Shown: positions 22,701-33,969 of the stretch, piece by piece
Layout: the number at the start of each line of letters is the position of its first letter
Numbering within the stretch: position 1 is the stretch's first letter
Assembly: GCA_029216955.1 (NCBI GenBank)
Contig: JANAVB010016199.1
Span: 9,423,960-9,487,959, forward strand
Length of the DNA: 64,000 bases
Origin: Iris pallida
Lineage: Eukaryota > Streptophyta > Magnoliopsida > Asparagales > Iridaceae
Reading direction: 5' to 3'
Made by a program: the position numbers and the translations under genes
Notes under the pieces: generated by a model
The model's database searches: none
What the model saw: only the letters and a program-made list of their open reading frames with translations
What the model was told of the DNA's origin: nothing

Positions 22701-23945
22701 GTAGTTACTCCGCGTGAAACCTCACCTATTACCAAATTTTCTGGATGTGACAGCTTGAAAGAGAATTTCTTTGGCAAGCCCTCCAGCGAATTAGTTTCGG
22801 TAGTGGTATTCATTGGAGTAGAAGTTGATGGCTCAACATTATCATCAAGAGTAGTTGCTGCACTGTTATCTTCATCAAAAGTCACAATGGTAGACTCTTT
22901 CACAATTAATGAGCGTTTGTTAAATGCTCTATATCCCTTGCTCTTGGCAGCATAGCCAAAGAATATACCATCGTCAGCTTTGGTATCAAATTTGCCTAAG
23001 TTGTCTTTGGTGTTAAGGATAAAACATCTACAACCAAAAACTCTAAAATAAGAAACATTTGGGGTTCTTCCAAACCAAAGCTCATAGGGTATTTTCTTCG
23101 TAATAGGACGAATAAGTACCCTATTCAAAATATGGCACGCTATGCTGACAGCTTTAGCCCAAAAATATTTCGGAAGTGAAAAGTTATTCAACATGACTCT
23201 AGCCATATCGCCAAGAGTCCTATTCTTTCGCTCCACAACACCATTTTGTTGAGGAGTTCTTGGACAAGAAAACTCATGATCAAAACCATTAGAATCACAA
23301 AACTTTTCAAAATCAGTATTTTCGAATTCGCCTCCATGATCACTTCAGATTCGAGTAATCATGTAGCCTTTTTCGTTTTGAACTTTTTTGACAAAAATCT
23401 TGAAAACTGAAATAGCATCACTTTTATTTGTAAGAAATAAAACCCAAGTAAATCTAGAAAAGTCATCAACAATAACAAAATCATAGAGTTTTCCACCAAG
23501 ACTGGCTACTCTACTAGGGCCAAATAAATCCATATGAAGTAATTGCAAGGGTCTAGTAGTACTTATAGAGTTTATGGAATGAAATGAGGACTTGGTTGCC
23601 TTATTCAATTTACATTCAGCACATACAGTGTCCTTTTTGAATGTGATGTCGGGCAAGCCTCTAACTAGCTTCTTAGTCGATAGCCTGGATATAGTATCCA
23701 TTGGCATGACCAAGACGCTGGTGCCACAGTAATCGTTCATCCTTGTGAGCATATAGGCATCTACCTGCACTGTTAATATCTCTTGATAGATAGAAAATAT
23801 AAATATTATCCTCTCTTATCCCTTCAAAAGCGATGTCTCCCGTTAACCTATCATAAATAAAGCATTTATCTTGTCCAAAGTTAATGTCATATCCATGGTC
23901 AGCAAGATGACTAATGCTGAGCAGGTTATGCTTTAACTCGGTCAC
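22701..23945 (-). pseudogene. Copia integrase of element A, broken
   Basis: The zinc-binding HHCC module is visible as LLWHQRLGHAN plus CAECKLNK. The catalytic core follows: LHMDLFGPSRVASLGG and VDDFSRFTWVLFLTNKSD, then SDHGGEFEN and PRTPQQNGVVERKNR, giving the D,D,E triad. A frameshift near 23700-23770 separates the zinc module from the core, and a TGA sits directly before SDHGGEFEN (about 23345). The C-terminal part (LNRVLIRPITKKIPYELW, FGCRCFILNTKDNLGKF) is in a long frame from 23236. Integrase precedes RT, as in Ty1/copia. Confidence 0.9.
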
Positions 23946-24160
23946 TAGGCAGACATCCTTTATTACGGGAGAAGGAGGATGTCCAATAATACTATTACCT
24001 ATAATATACCCTTTTAGGTTGTTCCCGAAGGATACATATCATTCTCTCTTCATCGATAGTGATGCGAAAAGATTTGCGTCTTCCGTCATATGCCGCGAGC
24101 ATCCACTATCGAGAATCCACTTACTCTTAGTTGAGGAGGGAAGGTCCACCTACATCAAGA
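23946..24160 (-). pseudogene. Copia aspartic protease of element A, broken
   Basis: The minus-strand frame reads SSTKSKWILDSGCSRHMTED, with the DSG active-site motif, then a TGA (about 24048) before YVSFGNNLKG, where related proteins have a Gly-rich strand. It is in a different frame from the upstream gag, which ends at 24127, so a single-base shift lies between them. It would process the polyprotein if intact. Confidence 0.8.
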
Positions 24161-26202
24161 GTAGATGTGACCTTTGGTACCCAAGTTCTTGAGGGTCCTG
24201 AAAAGTTAGTTTTCAGAAACCATGCATATATATTTCTATCTACTAATCTTCTAACTCTACATTGTGGTGAAATGTGTCCATGTAATCCACAATAAGTACA
24301 AATAGCATTCCTATTTTTGTTAGGAGCATGTTGATGATGTCTATATGTAGAATGGTATGGAGTAGCATGGTGATGATATCTATATGTAGAGTGGTGTGGA
24401 GTAGCATGGTGATAATGTCTATATGTAGCATGGTAAGAGTGGTGTGGAGCATGATGATGACTATATGTGGTTGCAGGATGATGTTTATATCTATTAGCAG
24501 TATGATGGTGATTTTGTTTATTTGCAACATAGTGATTATTGTATCTATGTGTAGCATGGTGATTATGTGTCATATGAGAATTATTTCTACGTGCATGTGG
24601 TTTGTGTGCTTTATGAAAGTGAGTGTACATATAAGCATGATTACGTGCTGCAGGTGGATGGCGTGGTTGACTAGTATGAGTAGTGTCATGCTTTGTGTGT
24701 GTCTCATGTGATTGGGTTTGAGATTGAGCAACCTGTTTTTCCAATCTAGTCTCTAATTTCTTAGAGATAGCCTGCAGTTCATTAACCTTAGCATTCAAAC
24801 CATATATTTTAGTAATAGAAATCTTGTGTCTACTCTTTTCATCAGCAAGCTCCGTGTTGAGTGTTGTGATTTCTTGTGTTTGTTTTTCAATACGTGCTTC
24901 GGCATCATGTAGGCTTAATTTAAGCTTAGACACCTCATTTGTGGCTTCCATGGATGGAGTGTCTCTAATATTATCAAGCAATAATGAGAGTCTTTGAATT
25001 TTGACTTCATGACTTTTGATCTTTTCCTTGGCATGTTTATATTTATCAATGACTTTCTTGTGGTCATCAAGTAAATCGGTGAAAGCATCGCCAAGTTCAT
25101 CAAAAGTAAAATCATCAAGAGTTTCGTTTGATACCTTGTCGGACGTTGCCATTAGGCACACGTTTGCAGTGTCTTGAGGAGAGTCATTTTCTTCCTCGGA
25201 GTCACTAGCTTCGCTTTCATGCCAAATGCTTGTGTTGGCATATTTCTTTGAGGAAGCCTTCTTGTATAGTTTCTCATAATGGTTGCTCTTCTTTAAGAAT
25301 GGACAGTCTTTTCGGACGTGTCCAGTCTTCTTACAACCGTAGCATGTTGGCTCTTCTTCGTCATCTTCTTGTGGTTCCTTCTTTCTTCGATTGAAGCAAA
25401 AGAATTTCTTAAAGTTGCGGACAAGGAGAGCTTGATCATCACCTTCCGAGTTGTCGTCATCCGTCTCTTCGGGGTCAGCCCTTCGTCGGTGAGCTTTGAG
25501 GGCGATTTCCTTAGCCTTAGGAGCAGGCTCTTCGAAGTCTTTGAGGTCAAGCTCATGAGTCATCAGCTTTCCCATTAAAGTCTCCATGGACATAGTTGTG
25601 AGATTATTTCCTTCTATGATGGCTGTCACCTTATGGTTCTAAATCTTTGGTAGCCCCCTAAGAAGCTTGCGAATCTTCTCGTGATTTGTATATTGTTTGC
25701 CGAGCGAAGATAGAGGATTGATGATATCGAGGAATCTTGTGAACATTTGCGTGATCGTCTCATTTGGCTTCATCTTGAAAGCCTCATATTCTTGAGTGAG
25801 ACGACTTATCTTTGATTCCTTGACTTGGGTGGTTCCTTCATGCGTCACTTCTAGAAGTCTCCATACTTCGTGAGAGGTGGTACATGTTGAGACCCTGTTA
25901 AAGTCATTCCTGTCTATAGCATAAAATAAGACATTAATAGCTCTCGCGTCTAGACTTGCATGTTTCTTCTCCTCGTCAGAATATTTGTCATGTGGTTTCT
26001 CAACGAGATCACCATTGACAACTATCCTGGCGGGCTTTTTGTAACCATCGGTGACGATGGTCCACAGGTCGAAGTCTAGCGACTTGAGATAAAAGCTCAT
26101 CCTTGTTTTCCAATAGGTGTAGTTAGTTCCATCAAATAGGGGAGGCCTATGAGTGGACTGCCCTTCACCGTGATTGGAAATCATGGATTATGTAGTTGCC
26201 AT
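24127..26202 (-). pseudogene. Copia gag of element A, two nonsense codons, two zinc knuckles
   Basis: The family start ATG is at 26202, but TAA follows after four codons; the next ATG is at 26184. Residues FDGTNYTYWKTRMSFYLKS, VLFYAIDRN and TSHEVWRLLE identify the copia gag domain. A TAG at 25639-25641 (after RGLPKI) interrupts it; the frame continues to 24127. Next come an acidic linker, zinc knuckle CYGCKKTGHVRKDC, a coiled-coil-like segment (DNIRDTPSMEATNEVSKLKL and after), a His/Tyr-rich repeat tract (about 24300-24640), and a second knuckle CTYCGLHGHISPQC. The TAG probably replaces a Trp codon, so it looks like decay rather than programmed readthrough. Confidence 0.88.
24300..24640 (-). 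repeat. His/Tyr-rich coding minisatellite in gag of element A
   Basis: Units such as HHATPHHSTYR and HHATPYHSTYR recur, with looser copies upstream (NRYKHHPATTYSHHHAPHHS). At DNA level, TCTATATGTAGAGTGGTGTG-type units recur at a spacing of about 48-54 bp. The tract lies between the two zinc knuckles. Confidence 0.8.
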
Positions 26203-26242
26203 GGATCAGCTCTAGGATGTTAGTCCTTGTTGAGAGAACAGA

Positions 26243-26254
26243 GCTCTGATACCA
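26243..26254 (-). promoter_or_regulatory. Primer-binding site of element A
   Basis: The minus-strand TGGTATCAGAGC begins two bases inside the 5' LTR. It is the standard plant copia site complementary to the 3' end of initiator tRNA-Met. Confidence 0.93.
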
Positions 26255-26256
26255 AT

Positions 26257-27200
26257 TGAAGAACAGATGGCAACTCTAGAGGGGGGTGAATAGAGTTTAT
26301 AACAATAATAGCCAATTAAAAATTAAACTCTTTCACAAACTGAAAGTAATCAGAGTAAATGCGAAAATAAATAAGGAGCAAGAAAGCATACGCAAACACA
26401 GCCGATTTTTAACCTGGTTTCCCTCATGGAGGACTAGTCCAGGCCTGAGAACTCTAGCTCAGGATTAAATCTACTATTTGTGAAATAGTAGTTACATCCC
26501 GTGTCTTTTCTTCAGAAGAGCACATCAACTTCTTACAAAGATCGCAGTGGCGATGCTTGGAATTTTTCAAGCGACTTCTTGAACTCTTACACAAACTCCT
26601 AACTGAAAAGTACTGAGCACTTGAGGCTTAGGGAGCTTGTGGCTAGTAAATGAAGAAGGGTATGGCTTGTATAGAGCTTTAGAGAGAAGAAAAGAGAAGA
26701 TTGGATGATTTAAAATGAAAGAATTCATGGCCTATTTATAGGATTCCAGGTAGGCAGAATTCGGCCAGAATTCTGGTTGGAATATTCAAAAAATTTGGCC
26801 GTTGGATAACTTGCAACCAGCCAACCCTAAAAATTAGGGTCCTAATTTTTAGGAGGCAGAGTTCGGCCCGAACTCTGTGTGGAGGCAGAGTTCGGCCCGA
26901 ACTCTGTCTCCAGAGCACAGAATGGGTCCAATTTGTAAATAGGCTTATTTGGATTTTTGTGGAGCTTTTGATTTGGGGTATGGGTATAGGTTAAGTCTCA
27001 GATGCTCAGCACAGCTCAGTTTACATAAGTCTAAACTCAATAAAATTGTAAAATACAGACTCAAAAAATATGTTGCATTGCAAGTGCGAGCTGTCGTCTG
27101 GCTTGTACTGAATGTAGTCTTCATGTGTCGTATTGAATTATCACAAGTATCATATAGTGAATTCTATCAATATTTGGTTGACTGTGATTTTGTGTCAACA
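26257..27200 (-). repeat. 5' LTR of element A
   Basis: It is 944 bp, collinear with 17841-18784. It contains the minus-strand TATA box and the paired CAGAGTTCGG/CCGAACTCTG motifs (26859-26907). Confidence 0.95.
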
Positions 27201-27205
27201 GTACG
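27201..27205. repeat. Target-site duplication of element A (right)
   Basis: GTACG is identical to 17836-17840. Confidence 0.9.
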
Positions 27206-30200
27206 CAGTTTATACCTCTAATATATTAGCAAATATAGAGAACCACAATCAAGTGTTAACTATCTATCTAGCTCAATCACAACAATACAATAATCATGAA
27301 TAATAATGACAAATGAATGTCTAAAGTCTCAAATTATTTAACTAAAAGAAAACTCCAAAATAGTCCTCAAGCACATAAGAATATCAAAGTCCTCGGGAAC
27401 AAACTCGCTTAAATAATAATCAAAAAAGTCTAAATAAACTACTAGAAACTAATCTTCATTTGGAATGACATCATCTATGATGATTGCACGAGCAGTAAGA
27501 TCTGTATTACCCATGTCACCCTCAAACTCACCATAATGAGTTAGGTAATCCTCGTCGCCTAAAGCTGAAAATTGTTGTTATCCAGTTAGGATTTGAGCAA
27601 AGTAACACAATCATGTTAAAGCTACAAGTAGAATATATGTGCAAGTGATCATGGAAATAAAAAGACAATATGTCCGTGAGACCATAATCAAGAATATAAT
27701 ACAAACTATATGTGACACTATGGATAGCAAGACTAATCATGGAAGAAATATACTAGTCATAATTCGTGTATTGTCTAGTTTAGAATTTTACTTTCTGCAT
27801 GTGGATGATTATAGGTAAATATGTCAACCCAAGCGTGTAGTGCAGGATTGAAATTATACAAGATTCCACAAGAAGGGATTTGAGCAAGACGTAGTCCACA
27901 TGCCTATTTAAAAAATTCTCCTACCCACTCTCACTAATTATCATGTACAAACGTAGCAAGTATAAAAACATGCATCTCATGTCAAGTAGCAATATCAAGT
28001 AAGCTAGTATAGTACATGAATATAAGCAACCTCTCTCTCGTGCACAAGTCCATGGTAATATATGACTAAAACAACAACAAGAAAGAACATGCAACAAATG
28101 ATAATACAAGCAACAATAACATAATTGCAATACTTGCATGTCTTGCTAGTGAATACTGAATATCAACTTCTCTGCAAGTTCTCGACAATCCCACTAGCTA
28201 TCCTAAAAATCAATATCAATCACATACCATGATCCCATGTACACAAATTAAGAAATACCCATATTGTTAAATAGTCTACTAGTTAGCCTATGTTTTAGGG
28301 TTCCTAAAAATTTCTATTAGGTCTAGATATAATAGTCTTAAAACAGAACATACGACCTAGGTTTACCTATGTATAAGCTTTACGGCCATCAGCACGCAAA
28401 CTGAGGCAAGAAAATAGGTTAAACATTTTATGTCATAAAACCAAAATTTATCAGCATACAACTAAAGGTCTCATCGACATGGTCACAACGATATTCTCGA
28501 AATTGTTATTTGAGTTCGTAGCATACTGTAAGGCGATTTGATAAGCATACGTTACAATGGCAAGAATTTGGGTTTTCTGGAATTCTAATCTAACCAAAAG
28601 ATTTTTATTAAATTTTGAAAATATTATATATTAAACTAGAATGTGTATTGTTCTTTACGGATCTATGATTAGATTTCTACTTATTAAGTTATAATTTCTT
28701 GAAGAAACTACGTGCAGATTGGGGATGCAGCGAATCAAGATGGTCAAATAAAATACTAAGTACTTATCTAAATTCAAATAAAATTATAAATTAAATAATA
28801 GACATGCTAAATACATTTTTTTACAACTTGGAATTGACTTCAGGAAGGAGGTGAAAACTCTCCTAGAACTTACCTACATGCAGTTGGAACTCAAGAACAA
28901 ACGGGGATTGGAAATTAGGGTTTATATCCAAAAAGTTATTATATATAGGGCCAACCGCCCATTCATAATCTAGCTCGGAGTTGCCATGCCCGTTGATCCT
29001 AGGCTCAAGGGCCAGGATCATGCCACGTAGCCCCCCAACGCAGTCGGCCAAGTTGGACATGGCTCGACTTAACCACCCAGCCCAAGACCTGTGTTGGTGC
29101 TCCCTCATCTCCCCCATGACGCCGATAGATGGGACCACCAACAACTGAGAGCTAACTAGGCAGTGGATCCCCCTGAACAGTTGTACAAGTGGGTAGGAAT
29201 TTTTTAACTTTTTTTTTTCAGTTTCTTTTTGTTTTTTTAATGGTTTTTAGCTTAGGAAATTCAAAATAATTCCTATTTAGTTCTAAAAAGTCTCAATATA
29301 AAGGTTAGGTATAAAGCCTTTTTTGTTTTGGGGAGGGATTAGTTTAGGTTAAATGTCAACTCTAAGATTTCTTATGTCTAGGGCTTAGCTTCCAATTGCT
29401 TTCACCCACTCATGTTACATTCAACACCTATGATGACAAACTAAGAAAGAAAATAAAAGTCTTCAAACATTTAGTCGCCTTGATATTCTTGCTTTTAATT
29501 TGGATGCCATTATATCCTTCACTCTTGACAGCCTCTTGGTCCCAATCTTGTTTGTTTGACTCTTTGCTTGCCCATATTGTTTGTGCTAGAACTTTTTCTG
29601 TGGTATTCTTGTTTTTCATCTTTACTACAAAATAATGTTAGTCCCACAACATAAATAGATATATAACTTAAGTAATATATGATCGTCTTATCAAAATTAC
29701 AACTAATGTTGGGCCAACAGGATAAGCTATGCACATCTTCTTACATGAATAAGGAGAACTATTCATAATCGGGTGGCAAAAATTGAGCCCAAATCATGTA
29801 GCACATCTTCTTCCACGACTATATGGAAAACTTTTCGTAGGATACACGAGAATTCTGCTCTTTGTTCCACCATGAAAATGTTTTTTCCTTGAGTTTGGAC
29901 TCAACAAACTTAACATGGTTTATGAGTATCATAAACAAGACATTTAAAGGCTCACTCCACCTTATGGATCCATCTATAGTCTCATCAACTTTTGCATTCC
30001 CATTAAAGGTGGAATAACCATCCTCATCTTGTTTCCATTCAATCCAAAAAAAAAAATTACGGAACTTTGTTTTTTATTGGGAGAATGGGAAGGGTTGGAC
30101 ATGGTGATTTAAATAAAAAGGTAGAGGAGAGGGTTTGGGGATTAGGACATAAATGGTTATAGAGTTGGTTTAGTGTCAAGTCAAAAGGTTATTGAGTGAG

Positions 30201-30500
30201 AATGAGGTTTGGGGTGAAAAGGGGTTGGAAAGTTTGAATTAAACGAGTAGGATAATCGGTATGGGTAGAGATTTAGGTTAAAAAAGTTTAAAATGAAATG
30301 GGTTTCAGATTTTAGTATCAGATGGCTTATGGACGAGGAATTAGGTCTTGGTTAAAATACAAAAGGAAGGAGTTCTTTCTTTTTCTTTTTCTTTTGTGTC
30401 GACGAGCAAGTTGATAAGGTGTCTGGGAAGATGACCACAAGGTGACTAAACAAGATCGTAGTGGCAGGGCCTGTGATAAGCAAATTGATGGTGAGGAGCA
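27206..30500. other. No supported gene; may include the 5' part of element E
   Basis: The sequence is AT-rich to about 28860 with short frames only, then mixed. Part of 28500-28700 loosely resembles the LTR-like region around 6500-6700 on the same strand, but too weakly to call an LTR pair. A poly-T stretch lies at 29205-29240. Nothing coding is recognised. Confidence 0.3.
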
Positions 30501-30509
30501 CGAGAAATT

Positions 30510-30511
30510 CT

Positions 30512-30552
<41 letters not shown>
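30510..30552. repeat. (CT)n microsatellite
   Basis: There are about twenty CT units with one CC interruption. Arg/Glu-repeat frames on the minus strand here are artefacts of the repeat. Confidence 0.95.
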
Positions 30553-31066
30553 GTGATGCAGAGATGACGATGATGGCTATGGCTATGGTGGCAGATTTTG
30601 TAGATATTAGTGGGGTTAGTGATGACGAGGTGGGATAGTGAAAGAAAGGAGACTTCATGAGAGTCGGAGACTGTTGTGATGATAGAAATATCAGATCTCA
30701 ACAAAGCGAACCAAATGAGGCCATCTTCAAAACCTTACAAGCGAACAGTAATCCGGATCTAACGTGGAGATTCAGAAACAAGAATGATTCACTCAAGTGC
30801 ACGCCTGCACCGTAGTGCACTTGTCCCAGCCGTCATTGATACAGAGGGCAAGTAGCAATAAGTATTCATCCTGAAACAAAGATTCAATATATGCAGCCAA
30901 ACATAGCGGAAGAAAGACGACTTCACAAGTTGATCGTCTCCTCTCTCAATTTGTAGTACTCGAATATCATGCCCATAACATAAGAGATCAATCGGAAGTT
31001 TGTTTCTATCATCAGGAGTATCTATCCTACAATAACAGACATGACCCAACGTGCATTATTGCAACA
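30553..31066. other. No supported feature
   Basis: There is no long frame, repeat or recognised motif. It is the left flank of the hAT-like element. Confidence 0.4.
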
Positions 31067-31734
31067 CATGATGATAGGCCGGCCCTGGCCCAGGGCGGGC
31101 CCTGGCCCAGGGCGACCGTCCAGGGCCCCATAAAATATGGGGGCCCAAAAATAATAATTTAATATATATATTAGTAATCTTGTATCTAAAATAGAACAAA
31201 TATGTAACATGATCCTCTTTATCACAAAACAATTGTGGTGTAGTGGTTAGTACTAGTCATAACCCGTGCCCATAGGGCATGGTTCATTTACGGTATTCTC
31301 CCTCAAAATCTTGGACCCCCAATTTTAAACGAACAATAATAATTTTGAGGCCCCCATCAAAATATTAAATCCCAACCATCAAAATATTAAATTCCCATCT
31401 TTGGATTCCCCATAAAACCCCACTCCCAATAATGCTCTTCCCCATAAAACCTCACTCCCAATAATGCTCTTCCCCATAAAACCCCACAACCGTTGATTCA
31501 CCAAGATTAAATCCCAACCACTCTTTATCTTGGCACAGTCAGCCCTAGGATTCAAAAACCTTTGTGTTTTGTATAAGAGATGTTAAACTTGCACACTAGA
31601 GGTCCTAGGTTCAAATCTTAGTTGTAACATTTTTTAAATTTACTTTTATTTTAAAAAAATTATATTATATATGGATCTCATTTTAAAAGTTTGTCTAGGG
31701 CCCTCATGAACGCAGGGCCGGCCCTGCATGATGA
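31067..31734. mobile_element. hAT-like non-autonomous element with tRNA-like boxes
   Basis: The body 31075-31726 starts TAGGCCGGCCCTGG and ends CAGGGCCGGCCCTG (inverted ends, one base lost on the left). Its flanks are the identical 8-bp duplication CATGATGA (31067-31074, 31727-31734), the size used by hAT transposases. No transposase is encoded. Inside are GTGGTGTAGTGGTTAGTA (about 31237) and CCTAGGTTCAAATCTTAG (about 31603), which look like tRNA A-box and B-box halves about 350 bp apart. A 32-bp tandem repeat (about 31408-31490, CCCATAAAACCCCACTCCCA) lies between them. Confidence 0.8.
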
Positions 31735-32390
31735 ATTTTGAAAAGATGGAAGGATTGTGAATTTTTCGAAATATCTGAGTCCAGAAAATAATTGTCCAAT
31801 CTGATCTCCAATAAAGTGAAATGTGCAACTATCACCGAGAACCTCAACTCCTACTTAAATTTGATGCCTGCTGCTTCCGAATACTGGATATGGGTATCTT
31901 TACTGAAGACCTGACCACCAAAAAGACTAAGGTTGTGATTGGTTTGCTGTAATGTAAATCGTAATGGAATTGAATTTGTAATGTAATTGAGTTTGTAATG
32001 GAATGGTATTACAATTCCATTCTCATGTCTAGTTGGACATGTAATCAAACCATAATTTATAGAGTTATTTGTATTTACCTCCCCAATTGCTATTTATATT
32101 TTTAATTCTCCCCCAATTTTATTTTAATTAGTGTAACCCCCCCAATCCTATGGTAAAGTGCAAACAAACCCTCTAGATTTTTGTTTTTGCATTTGAAGAC
32201 CTTTTGTTAAAAAAAAAATCCCACATTTTAATTTTTGTTCAGTTTGCACCCCTGCCGTTAAAAGCCGTTAAAATACGTCTAAAAATAAGATTTTACCCCT
32301 CCCCCTCTCTCTCCCGTGGTGGGGGCTTATCAAACGGGGCCGACCAGAGGAGAGGGGAGGGTGGCCGGCCAGCGGAGGGATGAGGGGACG

Positions 32391-32662
32391 GGTCGAGCTA
32401 GGGGTGAGCATTCGGTTAATTAGGTTCAAACCGAACCGAAAATCGAATTGAACCGAAAATCGAATAAGCAAAACTGAAACCGAATAGAATTGGCCCATAA
32501 CCGAATCAACCGAACCGAATTAAATCGGTTCAATTTTCGATTTATTCATTTTTTGGTTTATTTGCACATTTTTGTTAATATATATAGTACTTAAATATAC
32601 CTAAATTTATTTAGTATATTTCTGTAGTGTATACATATATATTTATTTAGTATATACCTATA

Positions 32663-32725
<63 letters not shown>

Positions 32726-32794
32726 TTATTTATTTATTTATTTAGTATATACCTATATATATTTATTTAGTATATACATATATATATATATACA

Positions 32795-32829
<35 letters not shown>

Positions 32830-32987
32830 GGTTTTCGGTTTTGGACCGAAACCGAAAACGAATAAAAAAATTTATTATTTTCAAAACCAAAATCGAACCG
32901 ATTTTTTTTTAAATCGAACCGAATATCTTATTCGATTCGGTTCAATTTTCGGTCCAAAACCGAATAACGTTCACCCCTAGGTCGAGC
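32391..32987. mobile_element. hAT-like MITE in left arm of foldback
   Basis: The body 32399-32979 starts TAGGGGTGAGCATTCGGTT and ends with CGTTCACCCCTA (complement TAGGGGTGAACG). It is flanked by the exact 8-bp duplication GGTCGAGC (32391-32398 and 32980-32987). The interior is rich in AACCGAA/TTCGGTT words and has a TA microsatellite (32660-32720, 32780-32825). Confidence 0.85.
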
Positions 32988-33085
32988 ATGGCCGGCCAGC
33001 GGAGGGAGGAGGGGGATTGGGGGTGCTGGCCCAGCGGAGGGAGGAGGGGGCGGGTCGAGGAGGCCGGCCGGCGGAGGGAGGAGTG

Positions 33086-33088
<3 letters not shown>

Positions 33089-33125
<37 letters not shown>
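33089..33125 (+). repeat. 37-nt poly-G run
   Basis: There are thirty-seven consecutive G, then TGGGGGTCGGGGGG. It is a strong candidate for G-quadruplex DNA. Its length may be affected by sequencing error. Confidence 0.85.
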
Positions 33126-33126
<1 letters not shown>

Positions 33127-33145
33127 GGGGGTCGGGGGGACCGAA

Positions 33146-33271
33146 AAAGAAAAAATTGAATCGAACCGAGCTTCGATTCGGTTCAAAAAAGATTTGGTTC
33201 GATTTCGGTTTTGAAAATATAAATTTTCTTATTCGGTTTCGGTCCAAAATCTAAAACCGAATAAGAAAATT

Positions 33272-33325
<54 letters not shown>

Positions 33326-33548
33326 AATAAATTTAGGTATATTTAAGTACTATATATATTAACAAAAAAATGCAAATAAACCAAAAAATTGAATAAACCG
33401 AAAATCGAACCGATTTAATTCGGTTCAGTTTGATTCAGTTATGGATCAATTCGGTTCGGTTTCGGTTTTGCTTATTCGATTTTCGGTTCAATTCAATTTT
33501 CGGTTCGATTTGAACCGAAGTAACCGAATGCTCACCCCTAGCTCGACC
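33146..33548 (-). mobile_element. Second, truncated copy of the hAT-like MITE in right arm
   Basis: On the minus strand it begins at 33540 with TAGGGGTGAGCATTCGGTTAC and is preceded by GGTCGAGC (complement of 33541-33548), the same duplication as in the left arm. The other end is lost near the GC-rich centre. It therefore arose by inverted duplication of the arm, not by a separate insertion. Confidence 0.8.
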
Positions 33549-33969
33549 CGCCCCTCCTCCCTCCGCTGGCCGGCTACCCTCCCCTCTCCTCTGGTCGGCT
33601 CCGCTTGACAAGCCCCCGCCACCGGAGAGAGAGGGGGGAGAGCGTGGGGGGAGGGGTAAAATCGTATTTTTAGACGTATTTTAACGGCTGTTAACGACAT
33701 GGGTACAAACTGAACAAAAATAAAAATGTGAAAAAAATTAAACAAGGGGTCTTCAAATGCAAAAACGCAAATCTAAGGAGGATTTCTTTGCACTTTATTC
33801 GAAGATTGGGGGGGTAATAGTAATTAAAATAAATTTGGGGGGAAATAGAGATATGGTTAAGAATTTGGGGGGGTAAATACAAATAACTCTAATTTATATT
33901 TACTGCTTGCCAGAACAATTATTGTAAATTTGGAAAGTACCAACTACTTTATTCCAAAACAGAGGCCCA

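Larger units (their letters stand above)
17841..27200 (-). mobile_element. Ty1/copia LTR retrotransposon A, full length, with third ORF
   Basis: Two 944-bp LTRs (17841-18784, 26257-27200) are flanked by the 5-bp duplication GTACG. On the minus strand the order is LTR, tRNA-type PBS, gag, protease, integrase, RT, RNase H, conserved spacer, ORF3, polypurine tract, LTR. Length is 9.36 kb. LTR divergence in the first 280 bp is about 3% by eye, so insertion is fairly recent. Nonsense codons and frameshifts in gag, protease, integrase and RT make it inactive. The size, gag type and extra ORF after pol recall the SIRE/Maximus clade, but the clade was not tested by phylogeny. It interrupts sequence assigned to element E. 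Confidence 0.93.
32061..33890. mobile_element. Large foldback element (inverted arms of about 800 bp)
   Basis: The left arm begins AGAGTTATTTGTATTTACC and the right arm ends with its complement. Collinear inverted matches continue through CCCCCCAAT, GCATTTGAAGACC and the CGTTAAAA region into a MITE present in both arms. The flanking AATTTAT (32054-32060, 33891-33897) may be part of the target duplication. The centre is GC-rich with a long G run. Long inverted arms and no coding capacity fit a Mutator-like foldback element. Confidence 0.65.

Noticed and set aside
25639..25641. Programmed stop-codon readthrough in gag of element A
   Set aside because: The TAG lies inside the gag domain, not at a gene boundary, and probably replaces a Trp codon; other random stops occur in the element.
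27206..29170. 5' LTR of element E matching 5801-7930
   Set aside because: Only vague resemblance; I could not align the two without tools, so it is not called as an LTR pair.
30446..30704. Arg/Glu-rich protein
   Set aside because: Produced by the (CT)n microsatellite.
31237..31620. A functional tRNA gene
   Set aside because: A- and B-box-like sequences are about 350 bp apart and no cloverleaf can be drawn across them.
32942..33254. Pro-rich or Gly-rich protein across the G run
   Set aside because: Simply a translation of poly-G/poly-C.
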